Under the pieces are notes generated by a model. It was not told the DNA's origin, did not search any database, and saw nothing but the letters and a program-made list of their open reading frames with translations. A DNA stretch of 64,000 nt, from contig CM044958.1 in assembly GCA_024516035.1 (NCBI GenBank), positions 48,081,783 through 48,145,782 on the forward strand, in the 5' to 3' direction. The DNA comes from Bactericera cockerelli (taxonomy: Eukaryota > Arthropoda > Insecta > Hemiptera > Triozidae). Each line of letters begins with the position of its first letter. Position 1 is the first letter of the stretch. Both the position numbers and the translations under genes were made by a program. Shown here in pieces: positions 34,205 through 46,431 of this stretch.

Positions 34205-35600
34205 GAAGGAACAGAATTTATGATAGAAATTCTCAAACCTTATCAAACTCATGTACTCCCTATTTAACTGACCTCGTATCTTGATTTGTAAGGAGGCAAC
34301 TTGTAATCTGGAAGATCAGTGGTTCAAGTTCTAATTTTGGTTAAAAAAATAGCAGCATGAGTTTGATGGTACTGTGAATCACAACAGTGATTTACAAAAA
34401 TAATGATGAAAAAATACACTGCCCAATTAGGACTATGATGAGTCCCATTATTCAGCAGTAAGCCCAAGACCTTTTTACGTATATGTGAAATTGCCAAAAT
34501 GGGAGAAAAACTTTCATGTCCTTACTGGGTCCAAAACCAAGAGCTGTGGATTACCAGAGAACATATTCAAGTGGCCATGGTGCATGCAATTCCATCTAAT
34601 TAAAAGGTGGAAATTCATGTCTAGTCTTAGTACAGGTTTTTTTTTCTTAATGTGAGTTCAACATCTCTTTCAACTGACATGGTCATATCAGGTCCGGGTT
34701 TTACCTCTATTAGCTGGAAACTCACAAACCAGCTAATTAAATAAACCTCACCCAGCTGAGTGGGACTGCAAAGAGCCAGCATCAGAGGGTTTGACTTTGA
34801 ACTGTCACCATCTAAGTCTCAACCTCGCTTGGACGTTGCTTAACTTCAGTGAGTGAATGAGAACTGGTGTATTTAAAGTGCCATCGAAGCTGGCTAGTAC
34901 AAGATTTGCCGCTTAAGTTGTAATGTACCTATACTGCCCACTGCCTTGCTCTTGTTGATACTCACCTGAACTGTGATATAAGTGGATGGAATAGTGTGCT
35001 ACAACTTGAAGTCACTCTATAAATTATCTTCGTTCTTACTGTTAATGGGATAAACAGTTCAATTCCTCATAGGTACACAAAATAATTGACTACAATTAAA
35101 ACGAAATTATGTACCTACCAAAATTATGCCGATAGAAATTTTGAAAACTGCTGGTTGCCTGGATGCTGGATACTCTTTTGTTTATCAATAATGAAATGTT
35201 GCCAGATGACAAAATCACCACTATATTTTTGTTTGAATTTTTTCGATTCAGGAATAGGTACCTATGGTTATAAAATTTGTAAGCAGAAAATTTTTTTTAA
35301 AAAGGTAGATATTTTTTTTTTTATTTAGGCCGTGGAATTTAACAAATCAAAACTAAGTCAGGGTAAGTGACGATTTGCCCTACTTACCATACGCAATTCA
35401 TTAGCGCCACAGAGTGTGTACAAAGGCTCACGTATGTGGAATGGGAGTCAAAACAAAAAATAAAACAAAATTAATTTTTTATTCTTAATTTTGACACGAG
35501 AATTTTTCAGAAATGAAGGTGCTAACTCTGAAATACCAACCTCACGTTTTATTAGTTTAAGAGAGCCTCACGTGAACGTATCCTCTCTGACATAAAAATA
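34205..35600. other. Intergenic decayed SINEs
   Basis: Remnants of three SINE families (34270-34400, 34410-34560, 34650-34860) and a MITE fragment (35348-35420). No exon recognised, though an HP1 5' UTR exon could be here. Confidence 0.45.
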
Positions 35601-35619
35601 TAGTCGTTTTACCTTAATT

Positions 35620-36170
35620 ATTTTTTATTATCTTTATTTAAATTTAGATTCTAATTTAATATCCAATTATTTCGCAATACAACAACTTTTCCTATATTAT
35701 TTGAATTTTTTTACTAAAAAAATTAAGGGTAACTTCGAGAAACATAAATCTCTGGCAAACTTGAATATTTCGTGGGTTTCACCATCTCTAGGTGATCCAG
35801 GAAGAAAGACATCACATCTGCATCCAAAAGAGAACAAAGAATGAGGATAAACCTGGAATAAGGAATAGTTCGTAGTTGCCTTTTTTCAATCAATTTTGTG
35901 GCAGAAATTTGAAATAACAAGAAGTAAAACTTAGTACCCAGTCACTGCAAAAGACATCTCCTGTCGGAATCCGAAACTATCTTCATACCCCCCGAGTCTG
36001 TCATCGTTAAGTATTACTTGGCTAAAATCTGACTCATCTGCCTGTCCATTCCAGTTCATTTGACAGAACCGAATACATGGGGTAAAGTTTCCTTCTTTAG
36101 ACAGCCGGGTGCCCGACACTAGGTAATACCGGTATTCCTTCCTGGAATTGCTATTTACCTTATCAGTCAA
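35620..36170. repeat. Duplicated segment, copy A
   Basis: Shares AACTTCGAGA, GTGATCCAG, GACTCATCTGCC and CCGAAACTATCTT in the same order with 39290-39650. Diverged by many changes. Minus-strand frames of 65 and 79 codons are present but do not match between copies. Confidence 0.6.
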
Positions 36171-36171
36171 A

Positions 36172-36400
36172 CCCAGACAGCACAGTCAACTGGATGTATA
36201 CCATACTGTTAGGTGGAAAAAGTCTACTTGCCCACCTGGAAATCAGCTGGAGATTTCCACCTTCCACCTGACCTCCACCTGGAAATCAACTGGAAATGAA
36301 CTGGAAAGTAACCCAACTTTTAACTGGAAGTCAGTTGCCCAAAGTCAACTGGATTTGTTCCACTTATTTCCAGCTACTTGTAGCGCTCTCTAGTGGATGG
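36172..36400. repeat. Repeat rich in CAACTGG / CCACCTGGAAA
   Basis: Begins CCCAGACAGCACAGTCAACT and has many CTGGAAATCAACTGG variants. 38840-39111 is related and ends GTCAACTGCCGTGCTGTCTG GG, the inverse of this start, so CCCAGACAGCA may be a transposon end. Confidence 0.55.
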
Positions 36401-36928
36401 GTAGTAACTCACTACCACAATGTTGACATACCTATTTACCTATACTGTACATTATACTACATAATAATCAAATGCTACGCTCTTGGTTTTGAGGTTGTGG
36501 GTTCGAATCCCATTATATGCCTTTTTTTTCAAATAATAATAGTAATAAAAATACTAGAAACAAATGTATATTAGGCATAAATTCAATTTCAGTTATTTAA
36601 TTTAGAGGCCATGCATTCAAATCTCATGAAGAATATTTTTTTTGTATAAAAATAAAGTAATAAATTTTAAATAGGTTTTTTTAACACGTACACACACACA
36701 ATTTTGAGTATAATTTTTTTTTTATAGAAATTTGGAAAGAAAAAGAAAATAACTAATCTGTTTTAAACAACACAATTCAAATAAGACTCTTTAACATTAT
36801 TATATTTTTACAATAAGAGTGTTTATTATTAAAAAAAAATTGTCCCAAAAGTGTAAAATGCACTATCAAATTTCCATCATGTCACAAGACCTTGTACCAA
36901 TGTAAAGTATTTCCTAAGTAGGTATAAT

Positions 36929-37347
36929 CTCTATATATAAAACTCAAAGTTATGCATGTCTGGCTGACTATGTCCTCTTGGGGTTACAATACCAAACGGT
37001 ACTCTCACTGAGAGTTCACCCCCCCTAAGCCACCTTCAACATACTAGAAAATTATCAAAATTAAAATATCTAATACAATTTTCAAGTGCACTGGTAATCA
37101 AGTGGTTAATGCGCTAGTCAGATAATCAACCTAGCGTAGGGTTCCGTTGTTTCAATTTTTTCCTCATTATGGTTGTGACCACATAATAATAAGACTCTGA
37201 GGGTTAGGTGGTAGAAAATGCTTTGAGCATAACCTTTAACCTTACCTGGTGGTTACCTTCCAGTTAAAAGTGTTATTATTATTTTTATTGGGACACCGGC
37301 CATGAGAAAAAAACCTTAATGGTGACAAAATGCCAGGTTTTAGCTAG
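36929..37347 (+). mobile_element. Helitron-like element with nested SINE
   Basis: Starts TCTCTATATATAAAACTCAA, ends GGTTTTAGCTAG before T, with a GTGACAAAATGCC stretch near the end. A CACTGG-type SINE is inserted at 37086-37290. Start TC and end CTAG/T fit non-autonomous Helitrons. Confidence 0.6.
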
Positions 37348-38477
37348 TATAGAAATAAAAATAATGATATCCAATTATAAAATATGCTCATAACATGTAC
37401 ATAATCACAATAAAATAATAATACTATGTAAATTAAAATATATTTCTTTTGAGAAACCAAAAATAACAAAGAAATAAACTAATAGCCAGCAGAAAATGAA
37501 GATGGGGCATGGAATACACCAGTTTTCATGAAATTGCAAAAGTTAAGCAATGTCTAACGGGGTTGAACATGGATTAGTGAATGTTATTATGTATTTGTAA
37601 TCCTTCATGACAATTTATGTACTGCTGTGGCTAATTTAGAATTGCTGGGTTGTTTGCTTTGAGAATTATTACCAAAAAACATTGTTATACTTAAATTAAA
37701 ACAAAATTGACTAGTTAAGACTAGTGAAATTATAAAACACAATAGTGTGGAACACTTTTTTTAAATAGATATAAAATTAACTCAAAATTTAAGGGCCTTC
37801 ATAGTAATAAGGTGGTAGAGAGAGAGCACAATAGTTATTATTGTTATTATGAACAGTGCACAGTAAATTGGCCAATTAATTTTAAATCAAGTAATCAGGA
37901 AGCATGTCACAAAGTACCTAAACATCATTTTTTAGTGTGGCAGAACCACCTATCAGTGAAATATTCATTTTATAATAATATGTATTGTACATCTAAATAA
38001 AATCCACAGAGTGAAAAATTTCACTATCTAGCACTATGCATTCAGCTGTTTCTTTGCTTGAACCAGAACCTTTTTTTAGCCAACCTATGGTCAAGAGATC
38101 TTGAGCATAAAAAATTCTGTTTCCCTTAACACATGAGACTAGCATTCATGGTCCTACTTTGGCTTGGCTAGGCTAGGTGAGATTAATATGGGTAGCTGGT
38201 ATGATTCCAAGTGAACTGAAGGTGTTAATCCTACTGAAGGTCCAGGAACAGGAGAGTGCAGAAAGTTCGTTAGGGTCCAAGTGGATGTCTCTAGAAATGG
38301 ATGGTTATTGTCAGATGAAAAAGGTGATCCAGTTAAACTGCTTCTTGTCCTCTTTCTTCTGTCACGATTTAGATAAACTAAAGAACTATTTTTTGAAACA
38401 TCTTGAAAGCAAATTTGGAGTTCAGAAATGACAAAGTAAACACTATGATTGTCCTCTTTCTTCACAAAGACAAAGTA

Positions 38478-38835
38478 AAAAATGATATTTGTATTTAAAA
38501 ATGTTCAAAACTAAATAAAATACCTAATATTTAAAAGAATTATTAATTATTTAAAACAATTCACAATTTGTCACAAAAATATCACAATTTCTGAATTTCC
38601 TTCAACAAAGGACGAGTTTTATCTACGAGTAAACACTTCCAGTAGTTATAAAAAAGATCAAAACTAAATAAAATGATATTTGTATTTAAAAATGTTCAAA
38701 ACTAAATAAAATACCTAATATTTAAAAGAATTATTAATTATTTAAAACAATTTACAATCACCAATATCACAATTTCTGAAATTACGACAGATCAAAGATG
38801 GCGTCTTCAACAAAGGACGCGTTTTATGTAAACTG
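38478..38835. repeat. Direct duplication of about 190 bp
   Basis: AAAATGATATTTGTATTTAA, CTAATATTTAAAAGAATTAT and TTCAACAAAGGACG occur in the same order at 38478-38620 and 38669-38825. Confidence 0.8.
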
Positions 38836-39112
38836 GAAAAATATGGAACATTTCCAGCTGACTGGTCAACTGACTAAATTCTACTCATGTCCTAGCTGGA
38901 GAGAGTCGTTATATTTCCAGCTGACTGCCCAGGTGACTGAGTCTAGATGGATTTTTGTTGGAAATATCCAGGTGGCTGGTCAACTGATTTAATCCATGAT
39001 GGAAAAAATCCAGCTGTCGGGACAGTTGGAGGTCCAGTTGACTTTATACACCTGGATATTTCCACCTTAAATCCAGACTGGAAGTCAACTGCCGTGCTGT
39101 CTGGGAAGCCTC

Positions 39113-39190
39113 TCTGCAGGGTGGATACAGTGTGGACCAAAAAACGTTTATATCAACGGGTGTAAACGTTTTTTTGGTCCACCCTGTATA
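39113..39190. mobile_element. Short TIR hairpin (CAGGGTGG)
   Basis: GCAGGGTGGATACAGTGTGG, ACCAAAAAACGTTTA and the inverse TAAACGTTTTTTTGGTCCACC CTG form a long hairpin bounded by TA on the right; mariner/Tc1-type MITE. Confidence 0.65.
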
Positions 39191-39660
39191 GATAGTTATT
39201 ACTTTTTATTCTAAAATCTAGGATTTATTTCCAGAATTTAATTAAAATTTCGCATTACACAACTTACCACATTATTTAATTTATTTTTTTACCCTATCGT
39301 AAAAATAGGGTAAATTTCGAGACACAATTTTTTGGCAACACTGTTGAATATTCTGTTCGGGTTCGGCCATCTTCGTGATCCAGAGCAGACATCAAAACAA
39401 CATCAACAAGAGGAAAAATAGAAAACTGAAAAAGAAAAGTTGTGTAGGTGAATCATTTATAAATTATTGGGAGGAAATAGAAATAATAAAATAAAACATT
39501 TCGTACCCAGCGCAAAGGAGACTCCTGCGGATAGCCGAAACTATCTTGTACCCCCCATCATCTTTCAGCGGTAAGTATTTCCACCTTGGTCTATTCTGAC
39601 TCATCAACTCATCTGCCTTCCAGTTCAGTTGACACACCAAAACATGGTCCAAAACACTTT
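39190..39660. repeat. Duplicated segment, copy B
   Basis: Counterpart of 35620-36170: AATTTCGAGACACAA, TTGAATATTCTG, GTGATCCAGAGCAGACATC, GCCGAAACTATCTTGTACCC, CTTCCAGTTCAGTTGACAC. Confidence 0.6.
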
Positions 39661-40239
39661 CTAATCAATCAATTAATAACTAATTACTCCATGATAATTA
39701 ACTAATGATGGGTTCTTCACTTAACCTCAAAATCAGCGTTTCGCTCGAAATACGCTTACTTTTTGCAAATTCAGGGATTGGCAAGAATATAAACAAAATT
39801 GTGGCGGTAATTTAAAAAAAAACCTTCACTATGTGAAATTGAGGCGTATTTGGTGTTTGATCATTTGTCAAATAATTAAATATAAATAATCTTTACTCTA
39901 TAGAAATAAACAACGAATTTGATTATTCAACAGGGTTCAACAAACAACCATAAACATTATTTACGAAAAATTCTCTAGAATAATTCATTTTTAATTCTCA
40001 TTAAACTATCCCTTTTTCTCTTTTACCTTACTACAGTCATTGCTTCCCAGCTTCATTTTTTTTTTTTATATTTCTTCATCTGTTAACTTGCCGATGAGGG
40101 CGATGAGGTAAAGTGAAGTCGCTGAGATTAATGTTTTGAAGATCGCGCATGGCACTTGGTCTATTTTTGTGCATAAATTTAAAATTGTCGAAATCGAATT
40201 TTGTTTCAACGAAATTCGGATCGCCCTAAAAGATTATTG

Positions 40240-40660
40240 CTTTAAACCTGGCGGGACGCAGTCATATATATATTATATACGAATGTCAAGGAACCAAGGT
40301 CTGTCGTAATCTAGCTTGTGATCAATTGTATACTATGGACATGAAAGGAGCCTAGACATTGGATTTGGGCGTCCATATAATCCTCTCACCACCGTGATTT
40401 AGGTATCAATACCTATCTCACGGACACGGAATTATTATTATATAATTGTATACTATTTGTAAAATATTTTTTTTTGTAATTATTACTAAGTTACGCGCGC
40501 CCTAAAACTTTTTATATTCTTCTTGCAAATAATATTGAATGTTATAGATGGCGGCATGCAGTCATATCCGACACTGAAGGAACTAAGATTACGACAGACG
40601 ATTACAACAGACCTTTTGGTTCCTTCAATGTCGGATATGACTGCGTGCCGTTAGGTTATA
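40240..40660. repeat. Palindromic repeats with GCAGTCATAT
   Basis: GCAGTCATATCCGACACTGA AGGAACTAAG at 40557 and CCTTCAATGTCGGATATGAC TGCG at 40622 form a hairpin; a third copy of CGCAGTCATATA ... AAGGAACCAAG lies at 40257-40300. Confidence 0.65.
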
Positions 40661-41990
40661 ATCGAGTTATTTTGCCTTAAATTACAGGCCATTATATTTG
40701 CAACAATAATAAAAAAAGTTTTAGTGCGCGTGTTTTTCAATTTTTAAATCAATTTATTACAAAATTGATTTAAAAATTTGTATCATAAAAATAGAACGCA
40801 AATGACTTCTGCTAGTAGTGGGATTATATTTACTCTGCGAGAAAAAAAACATCTTAGTAAAAAAATCTTGTGACTGAGGTATGTATTATTAGTACCTCTT
40901 TGGTAACTTCAGCAATAAGAGTTAAAATATTTTGCCGTACCCTGTAGAAATTTCGATAAAAATTTCAAGACGTTGGTAGCTTCGGGTACATTAGCTTTTC
41001 TTGTTTTTATGCTTTCTGTTTATGTTCTTGAATTTTTAAATTTTGGCGCTTTTACTTTTTTGCTACCTTTGGCGTATTTCACAAAAAATACGCCAACTCC
41101 GTTTCGCGAGAGCAAAACTCTACTGGCGCTATCTTGAAGAATCCTTTGGAACTAACATTTTTCGAAAAACACGGTGTTTTTTTGTAAGTGAAGAACTCAG
41201 CATAAAGTTCTATATTTTTTGTCCAAACATTTTGTTTATGAAAAACTTAAAATCGGGTTGGAAAAACTTCATGATAGGATAGGAAATACCTCTGTTTACT
41301 TAAGTTTATCTGTTGTCATTATGAAGGTAATCAACAGGATAGAAAAACAGCACTTCACTATCCCTTGTGATCTTTATTTCCTGAAGTCAAGTCCTTGTTA
41401 AATTGTATATCAATAAAAAGGTATCACTCCTTTGATTTTATACAATTCCAACATTCATAATAACCAATACAATGGTAAGTAGCTGTAATATCCTTATTCC
41501 AACATTCCTCAGTGATGAGTCATATAGGTACTGAGACTAAAATCTGGGTCTTTTATAACTGACTCAGTTTCTCTAACATTACACCAGGTATTAGTCATAA
41601 AGTATGATTGCAAGTTGTTGGTTTCACTGTAAGATTTTTGTTGTTGTTGTTGTTGTTGAGTTACTCTATCCCTTCAAAACAAGTTTCTGAAGGACATAGC
41701 TGTGTCTCTTTTCATGTACTCTGAGTGTAATGGCATTTATGCTTCATTCTTACAAGAAAAATGAAAAATAAATAAGATATTCAAAGTTGAAGTAAGACAC
41801 TGGGTTATCTGTGTGATTCATAATCTAATTGCAAATATCAAAATAAGACCTTTAAATTGGATTTTTTTTTTACAGGAATGAAGATAAAACAAATTGACTG
41901 GTGTTTGGGGTCCTGTCAGGACAGTTTAAAGAGTAGTTATTTTTTCAGGATCTCTCTAAGCTATTATTATAAATGTCACATCTATTTATT
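40661..41990. other. Upstream of alpha-catenin coding exon 1
   Basis: No recognised coding sequence; a (TTG)n tract lies at 41637-41659. Because coding exon 1 has an acceptor at 41996-41997, an untranslated first exon and promoter must lie in or before this stretch, but I cannot place them. Confidence 0.45.
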
Positions 41991-41997
41991 TTTCCAG

Positions 41998-42315
41998 CCC
42001 TCAGATAAAATGATGCAAAGTCAAATGGATCACTTCGGTCCCATTTGCCGTCAAATGGGACCCTAAAAACTTGGAAAATCCGTACCATGTCAGTAGAAAA
42101 AACCCTAGAACCTTTGGTGTTACAAGTGACAACATTGGTCAACACAAAGGGTCCATCAAAAAAGAAAAAAGGCAGATCCAAAAGAGCCCATGTCCTTGTA
42201 GCAGCAGTAGAGAAAGCTACTGAGAACTTTATTGAGAGAGGAGAGCAAATTGCTTACGAAAATCCAGACATCAAACAGGAAATGTTGTCTGCTGTTGAGG
42301 AAGTGAGAAAGACAG
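41998..42315 (+). CDS. alpha-Cat: Alpha-catenin exon 1 (first coding), two single-base insertions
   Basis: After acceptor tttttccag, ATG at 42010 (or 42025, in frame) gives MDHFGPI. One extra base near 42044-42046 and another in the AAAA run at 42075-42078 must be dropped to pass through KWDPKNLE and reach IRTMSVEKTLEP. ATG 42087 is two bases out of register with the start, consistent with two insertions. The exon then reads cleanly through GPSKKKKGRSKRAHVLVAAV to AVEEVRKT, donor G|GTGAGA. Confidence 0.88.
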
Positions 42316-45300
42316 GTGAGATTATATTGTTTTTATTATATCAAGAAATTGTATTACGAAATTTAAAATTAATGCATCTTCATTTATTCTGCACAAAAAT
42401 TGCCTCCATCTATTAAGGAAGCAATTTTAGAGTACTTATCATTAGATCCTTAAATTTGTTGCAACTCTACAAGTAAAAAAAAAGCTGGGTACTGAACAGT
42501 GTGCCAGGCCACGTTATGACCAACACATTCATTTTAAATTTATGTATTCTATTTCATACAAAGCTAAATAATGATCTCATATCTCAGGTGATGCATGAGC
42601 TTAGCAGCTAGAGAATTTGCTGATGATCCCTGTTCATCTCTCAAACGTGGCAACATGGTGAGAGCTGCCCGTAATTTACTCTCTGCAGTCACAAGACTTC
42701 TCATCCTGGCTGATATGGTGGATGTGCATTTGCTCCTCAAATCGTTGAGAGTGGTGAGTTTTATTACTTCCAAGTAAATCTATCTATAGAAATCAGTAAT
42801 ATTTTTTTTATTTATTTTTTAAATAGTAGAGAATTTTTCACATTTAAAAACAAACTGTTCTCTTTTAATGCCTTTATAGTACTTGAATTTGGTTCATTGA
42901 GCTTCAGACACACTATTTGTTAAAGTTAATCATCAAGAAGTAGAATATTACAATATAAAAAGCTTCAAGGTAGAAGAAATTAAACAAATATGGGAAAGAA
43001 GTACATATTTATTTCTTTTCATTTCATTTTTGATTTATAGACCCAGATTAATTCAGCATGTATGACTCTTTATCCAGAGGTTGATTTTTTTCTTGTCTTT
43101 TTCACCAACATTAATAAGCTGAGTGAATACCACCTTGGTATTTTGGAAAATAATCAAAAAGAACAAATCTCCTGGCCTTGTTACAGATTTGTTGAAGTGC
43201 AGTCCATATTTAACCTATTGTCATACAATAAATAAATTAATTATCACCTGGCTAAGTCAAGTAGTAACCATGTTATCATGTTAACACATGCAACACTGTA
43301 TATTGTGGGACATTTGTAACTATACCCCATTGTGGAAAATGGAAATTTGTAGCTAAATTCAGTATACTTTACTTCCGAGAAATTTCTAATATTAGATATC
43401 GGAAGTATTGTGTTCGTTTTTGTAAAAAAAAATATTTTTTTGCTCCGATTTCAATTTTTATCATATTTCTGGACGTTTCATAACCGCCTGAGCAAATTTG
43501 GTTTTGTGTCCGTCTGTCTGTCTGTCTGTTAAAACTATTCCTTGTAACGCGCAAATCTCGGAAACTACTCGACCGATTTTGATGAAATTTTGCACACATC
43601 TAGGAGACATTCTGTAGATGGTCCCATTTTAAATTCATTGAATTCGTACTAGCGGCTCTGGGTGAAAGAGACCATGCGCCTGACCACCAACTTTTTACTT
43701 AAATGCTTATATCTCGTGAACGGTACACCCGATTTTGATGAATTTTTTTTATGTACATGCATATTATTGTTTTACACAGGCTTTTTATATTTTCTTTTTA
43801 ATTAATTATAATTTGACTCTTATATTTAAGAAAATCCGAAATTTTGGACAATAAAGTCAAAAAATAAGAACCACGACTTGCCGATACAGAATTTTTTGTA
43901 GAATCTAGAATGTAGAAAAATCGGTTTTCTATCATATAAAACAAACTTGAAGAAAATCGGTTCAGCCGTTTAGGAGATACAAGTAATTTAGTATAAAAAC
44001 TCAAAATTCGCACGTGTACTCAATGTGAAACAATCACGAGGAAGTATTGTGTCCATAATTGGCAGTGTTTTTCTTCTTGCAATCAGGTGGAGGATGACTT
44101 GGAAAAGGTAAAGAACGCCTCCAGCCAGGGAGAGCTACTCGACAACATCAAAGCGTTTGGTCGTAACGCCACAGAGCTCATGAATCAGGCAGCTAAGCGG
44201 CAGATGGAACTCAAAGATCCTCAGCTGAGAGATGATCTCGCTGCTGCTCGGGCGATTCTGAAGAAGCACTCAACTATGCTGCTGACAGCCTCAAAGGTAA
44301 ACAAAGGGAAATGTGTGTTAATACATATTAAAAATAATTATTAATATAAACTATCAAACCTGAGTATAACAGAAACCTGGGTGTAAGAGAACTGGGCAGA
44401 CCTGTAGTTTTCTCAATGGTTTAATTTTTTACAAAGAAAAAACTTGCAAGTTCTGAATATTAGAATATGTGGTTCAGAACGAGAGAAAGTTTGCTCAAGA
44501 CCAGAATTCCCCCAGCTGTAGCCACGCTGGTACACTAATATGCAAGTGCACTGGTAGTCAAGTGGTTATCGCGCTAGTCTGGTAATCCAGGTTCGAATCC
44601 CTTCCAGTGTATGAATTTTTCCTCATAAAATTGAGTTTCAATCAAACCGGTTTCGTACCGTCACGTCGTAACGTTACGACGCGTCGTAACGGGTCGATGA
44701 TTGAGTTTGTTACCACATAATAATAAGACTCTGAGGGTTAGGTGGTAGAAAATTCTTTGAGCATTAACCTCGCCTGGTGGTTACCTTCTACTAAAGAGTA
44801 TTATTATTTTTTTTAATAATGATAAGAAAGTAACCAGCAGGCATTAACCTCGCCTGGTGTTTACCTTCCACTAAAGAGTGTTATTATTGTAATTTAATTT
44901 ATTCAAAATCAACAAGTTGCAATTTTTTTGTAAGATCCCTCCATCCACCCGTGTTGAGCGATTGAAAGGGGGCACCTGCTGTCATTAGCCTCAATCCCCA
45001 ATATGTTGCAATTTTGATTTTTTTTAACGGGTCCTATTTTCTATAGTTTGTACGCTGGGACGGCTTCAAATTAGAGTATGTGTTCCAAATATGACAAAAA
45101 AAAAAAAAAAAAAAAAAAAAAATTGGTACAGGCGAGTACAAAAATATATTAATAATAGCATTATCTGTGCCCACCAGTGGGTCACGTTACAAGGGAAATT
45201 GAAAAAAAAAAAAAAAAAAAAAACGTGACCCACCGGTGGGCACGCCGTCTCATACGTGTTAAATATATATTAAAAAATAGTATTTTTTTTTTAAATAAAA

Positions 45301-46397
45301 ATAGTACTTTTTATTTCTAAATAACAATTCTATTCACTTTATAATATTTATTATGAAACAATTCTATTCACTGTTATAATATTTATAATGAAACAATTCT
45401 ATTCACTGTTCTAATATTTATTATAAACAATTCTATCACCGTTCTAATATTATGCAAACACTCTCTTGCCGCAGGTTTAATATGCCACCCCACTGGCCGC
45501 GGCATGGAGAACCGCGACTCTGCGAGGCAAGGTGAGAGACCGGACTCGGATGACGTGGTGAGGCCGGGCATCCATCAGTGACTCGGCCCAGGGCCGGGGG
45601 CCTGGCATCGCGGCCTCGAGCACCTGGAGTGCCCGGGATAGTGGCCGCAGCCTGGATTGACTTTGATGTGAGTATTAAGACTTTATGTGAGTATTAAGAC
45701 TTTGATGTGAGTATTAAGACTTTGATGTGAGTATTAAGACTTTGATGTGAGTATTAAGACTTTGATGTGAGTTTAAGACTTTGATGTGAGTATTAAGACT
45801 TTGATGTGAGTATTAAGACTTTGATGTGAGTATAAGACTTTGATGTGAGTATTAAGACTTTGATGTGAGTATAAAGACTTTGATGTGAGTATTAAGACTT
45901 TGATGTGAGTATTAAGACTTTGATGTGAGTATTAAGACTTTGATGTGAGTATTAAGACTTTGATGTGAGTATTAAGACTTTGATTTTGTATTAAGACTTT
46001 GATGTGAGTATTAAGACTTTGATTTATATATTATATAATCTATTAATAAAAAGGACATTATGTACATATAAATAATAATTTTAACAGTGAAAAATCAAAA
46101 AAACAATATATACAATAAAAATGAAAAAGAATAGAAAATATTTGAAAACATAAATGTCCTAACTGTGTGAGTATTAACAAAAAATTGATGTGAGTATTAA
46201 GACTTTGATGTGAGTATTAAGACTTTGATGTGAGTATTAAGACTTTGATGTGAGTATTAAGACTTTGATGTGAGTATTAAGACTTTGATGTGAGTATTAA
46301 GACTTTGATGTGAGTATTAAGACTTTGATGTGAGTATTAAGACTTTGATGTGAGTATTATTATTATGAGTATTTATTATACAAGTACGATTTCCAGC

Positions 46398-46431
<34 letters not shown>

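Noticed and set aside
35723..36170. Minus-strand two-exon gene in duplicated segment A
   Set aside because: The matching frames are not conserved in copy B and no clear splice sites join them.
41043..41282. 79-codon frame upstream of alpha-catenin
   Set aside because: Aromatic-rich, no acceptor or donor in phase and no recognisable motif; could be part of a 5' UTR exon but unsupported.
43369..43599. 76-codon minus-strand frame
   Set aside because: Within a dispersed repeat containing (GTCT)n.
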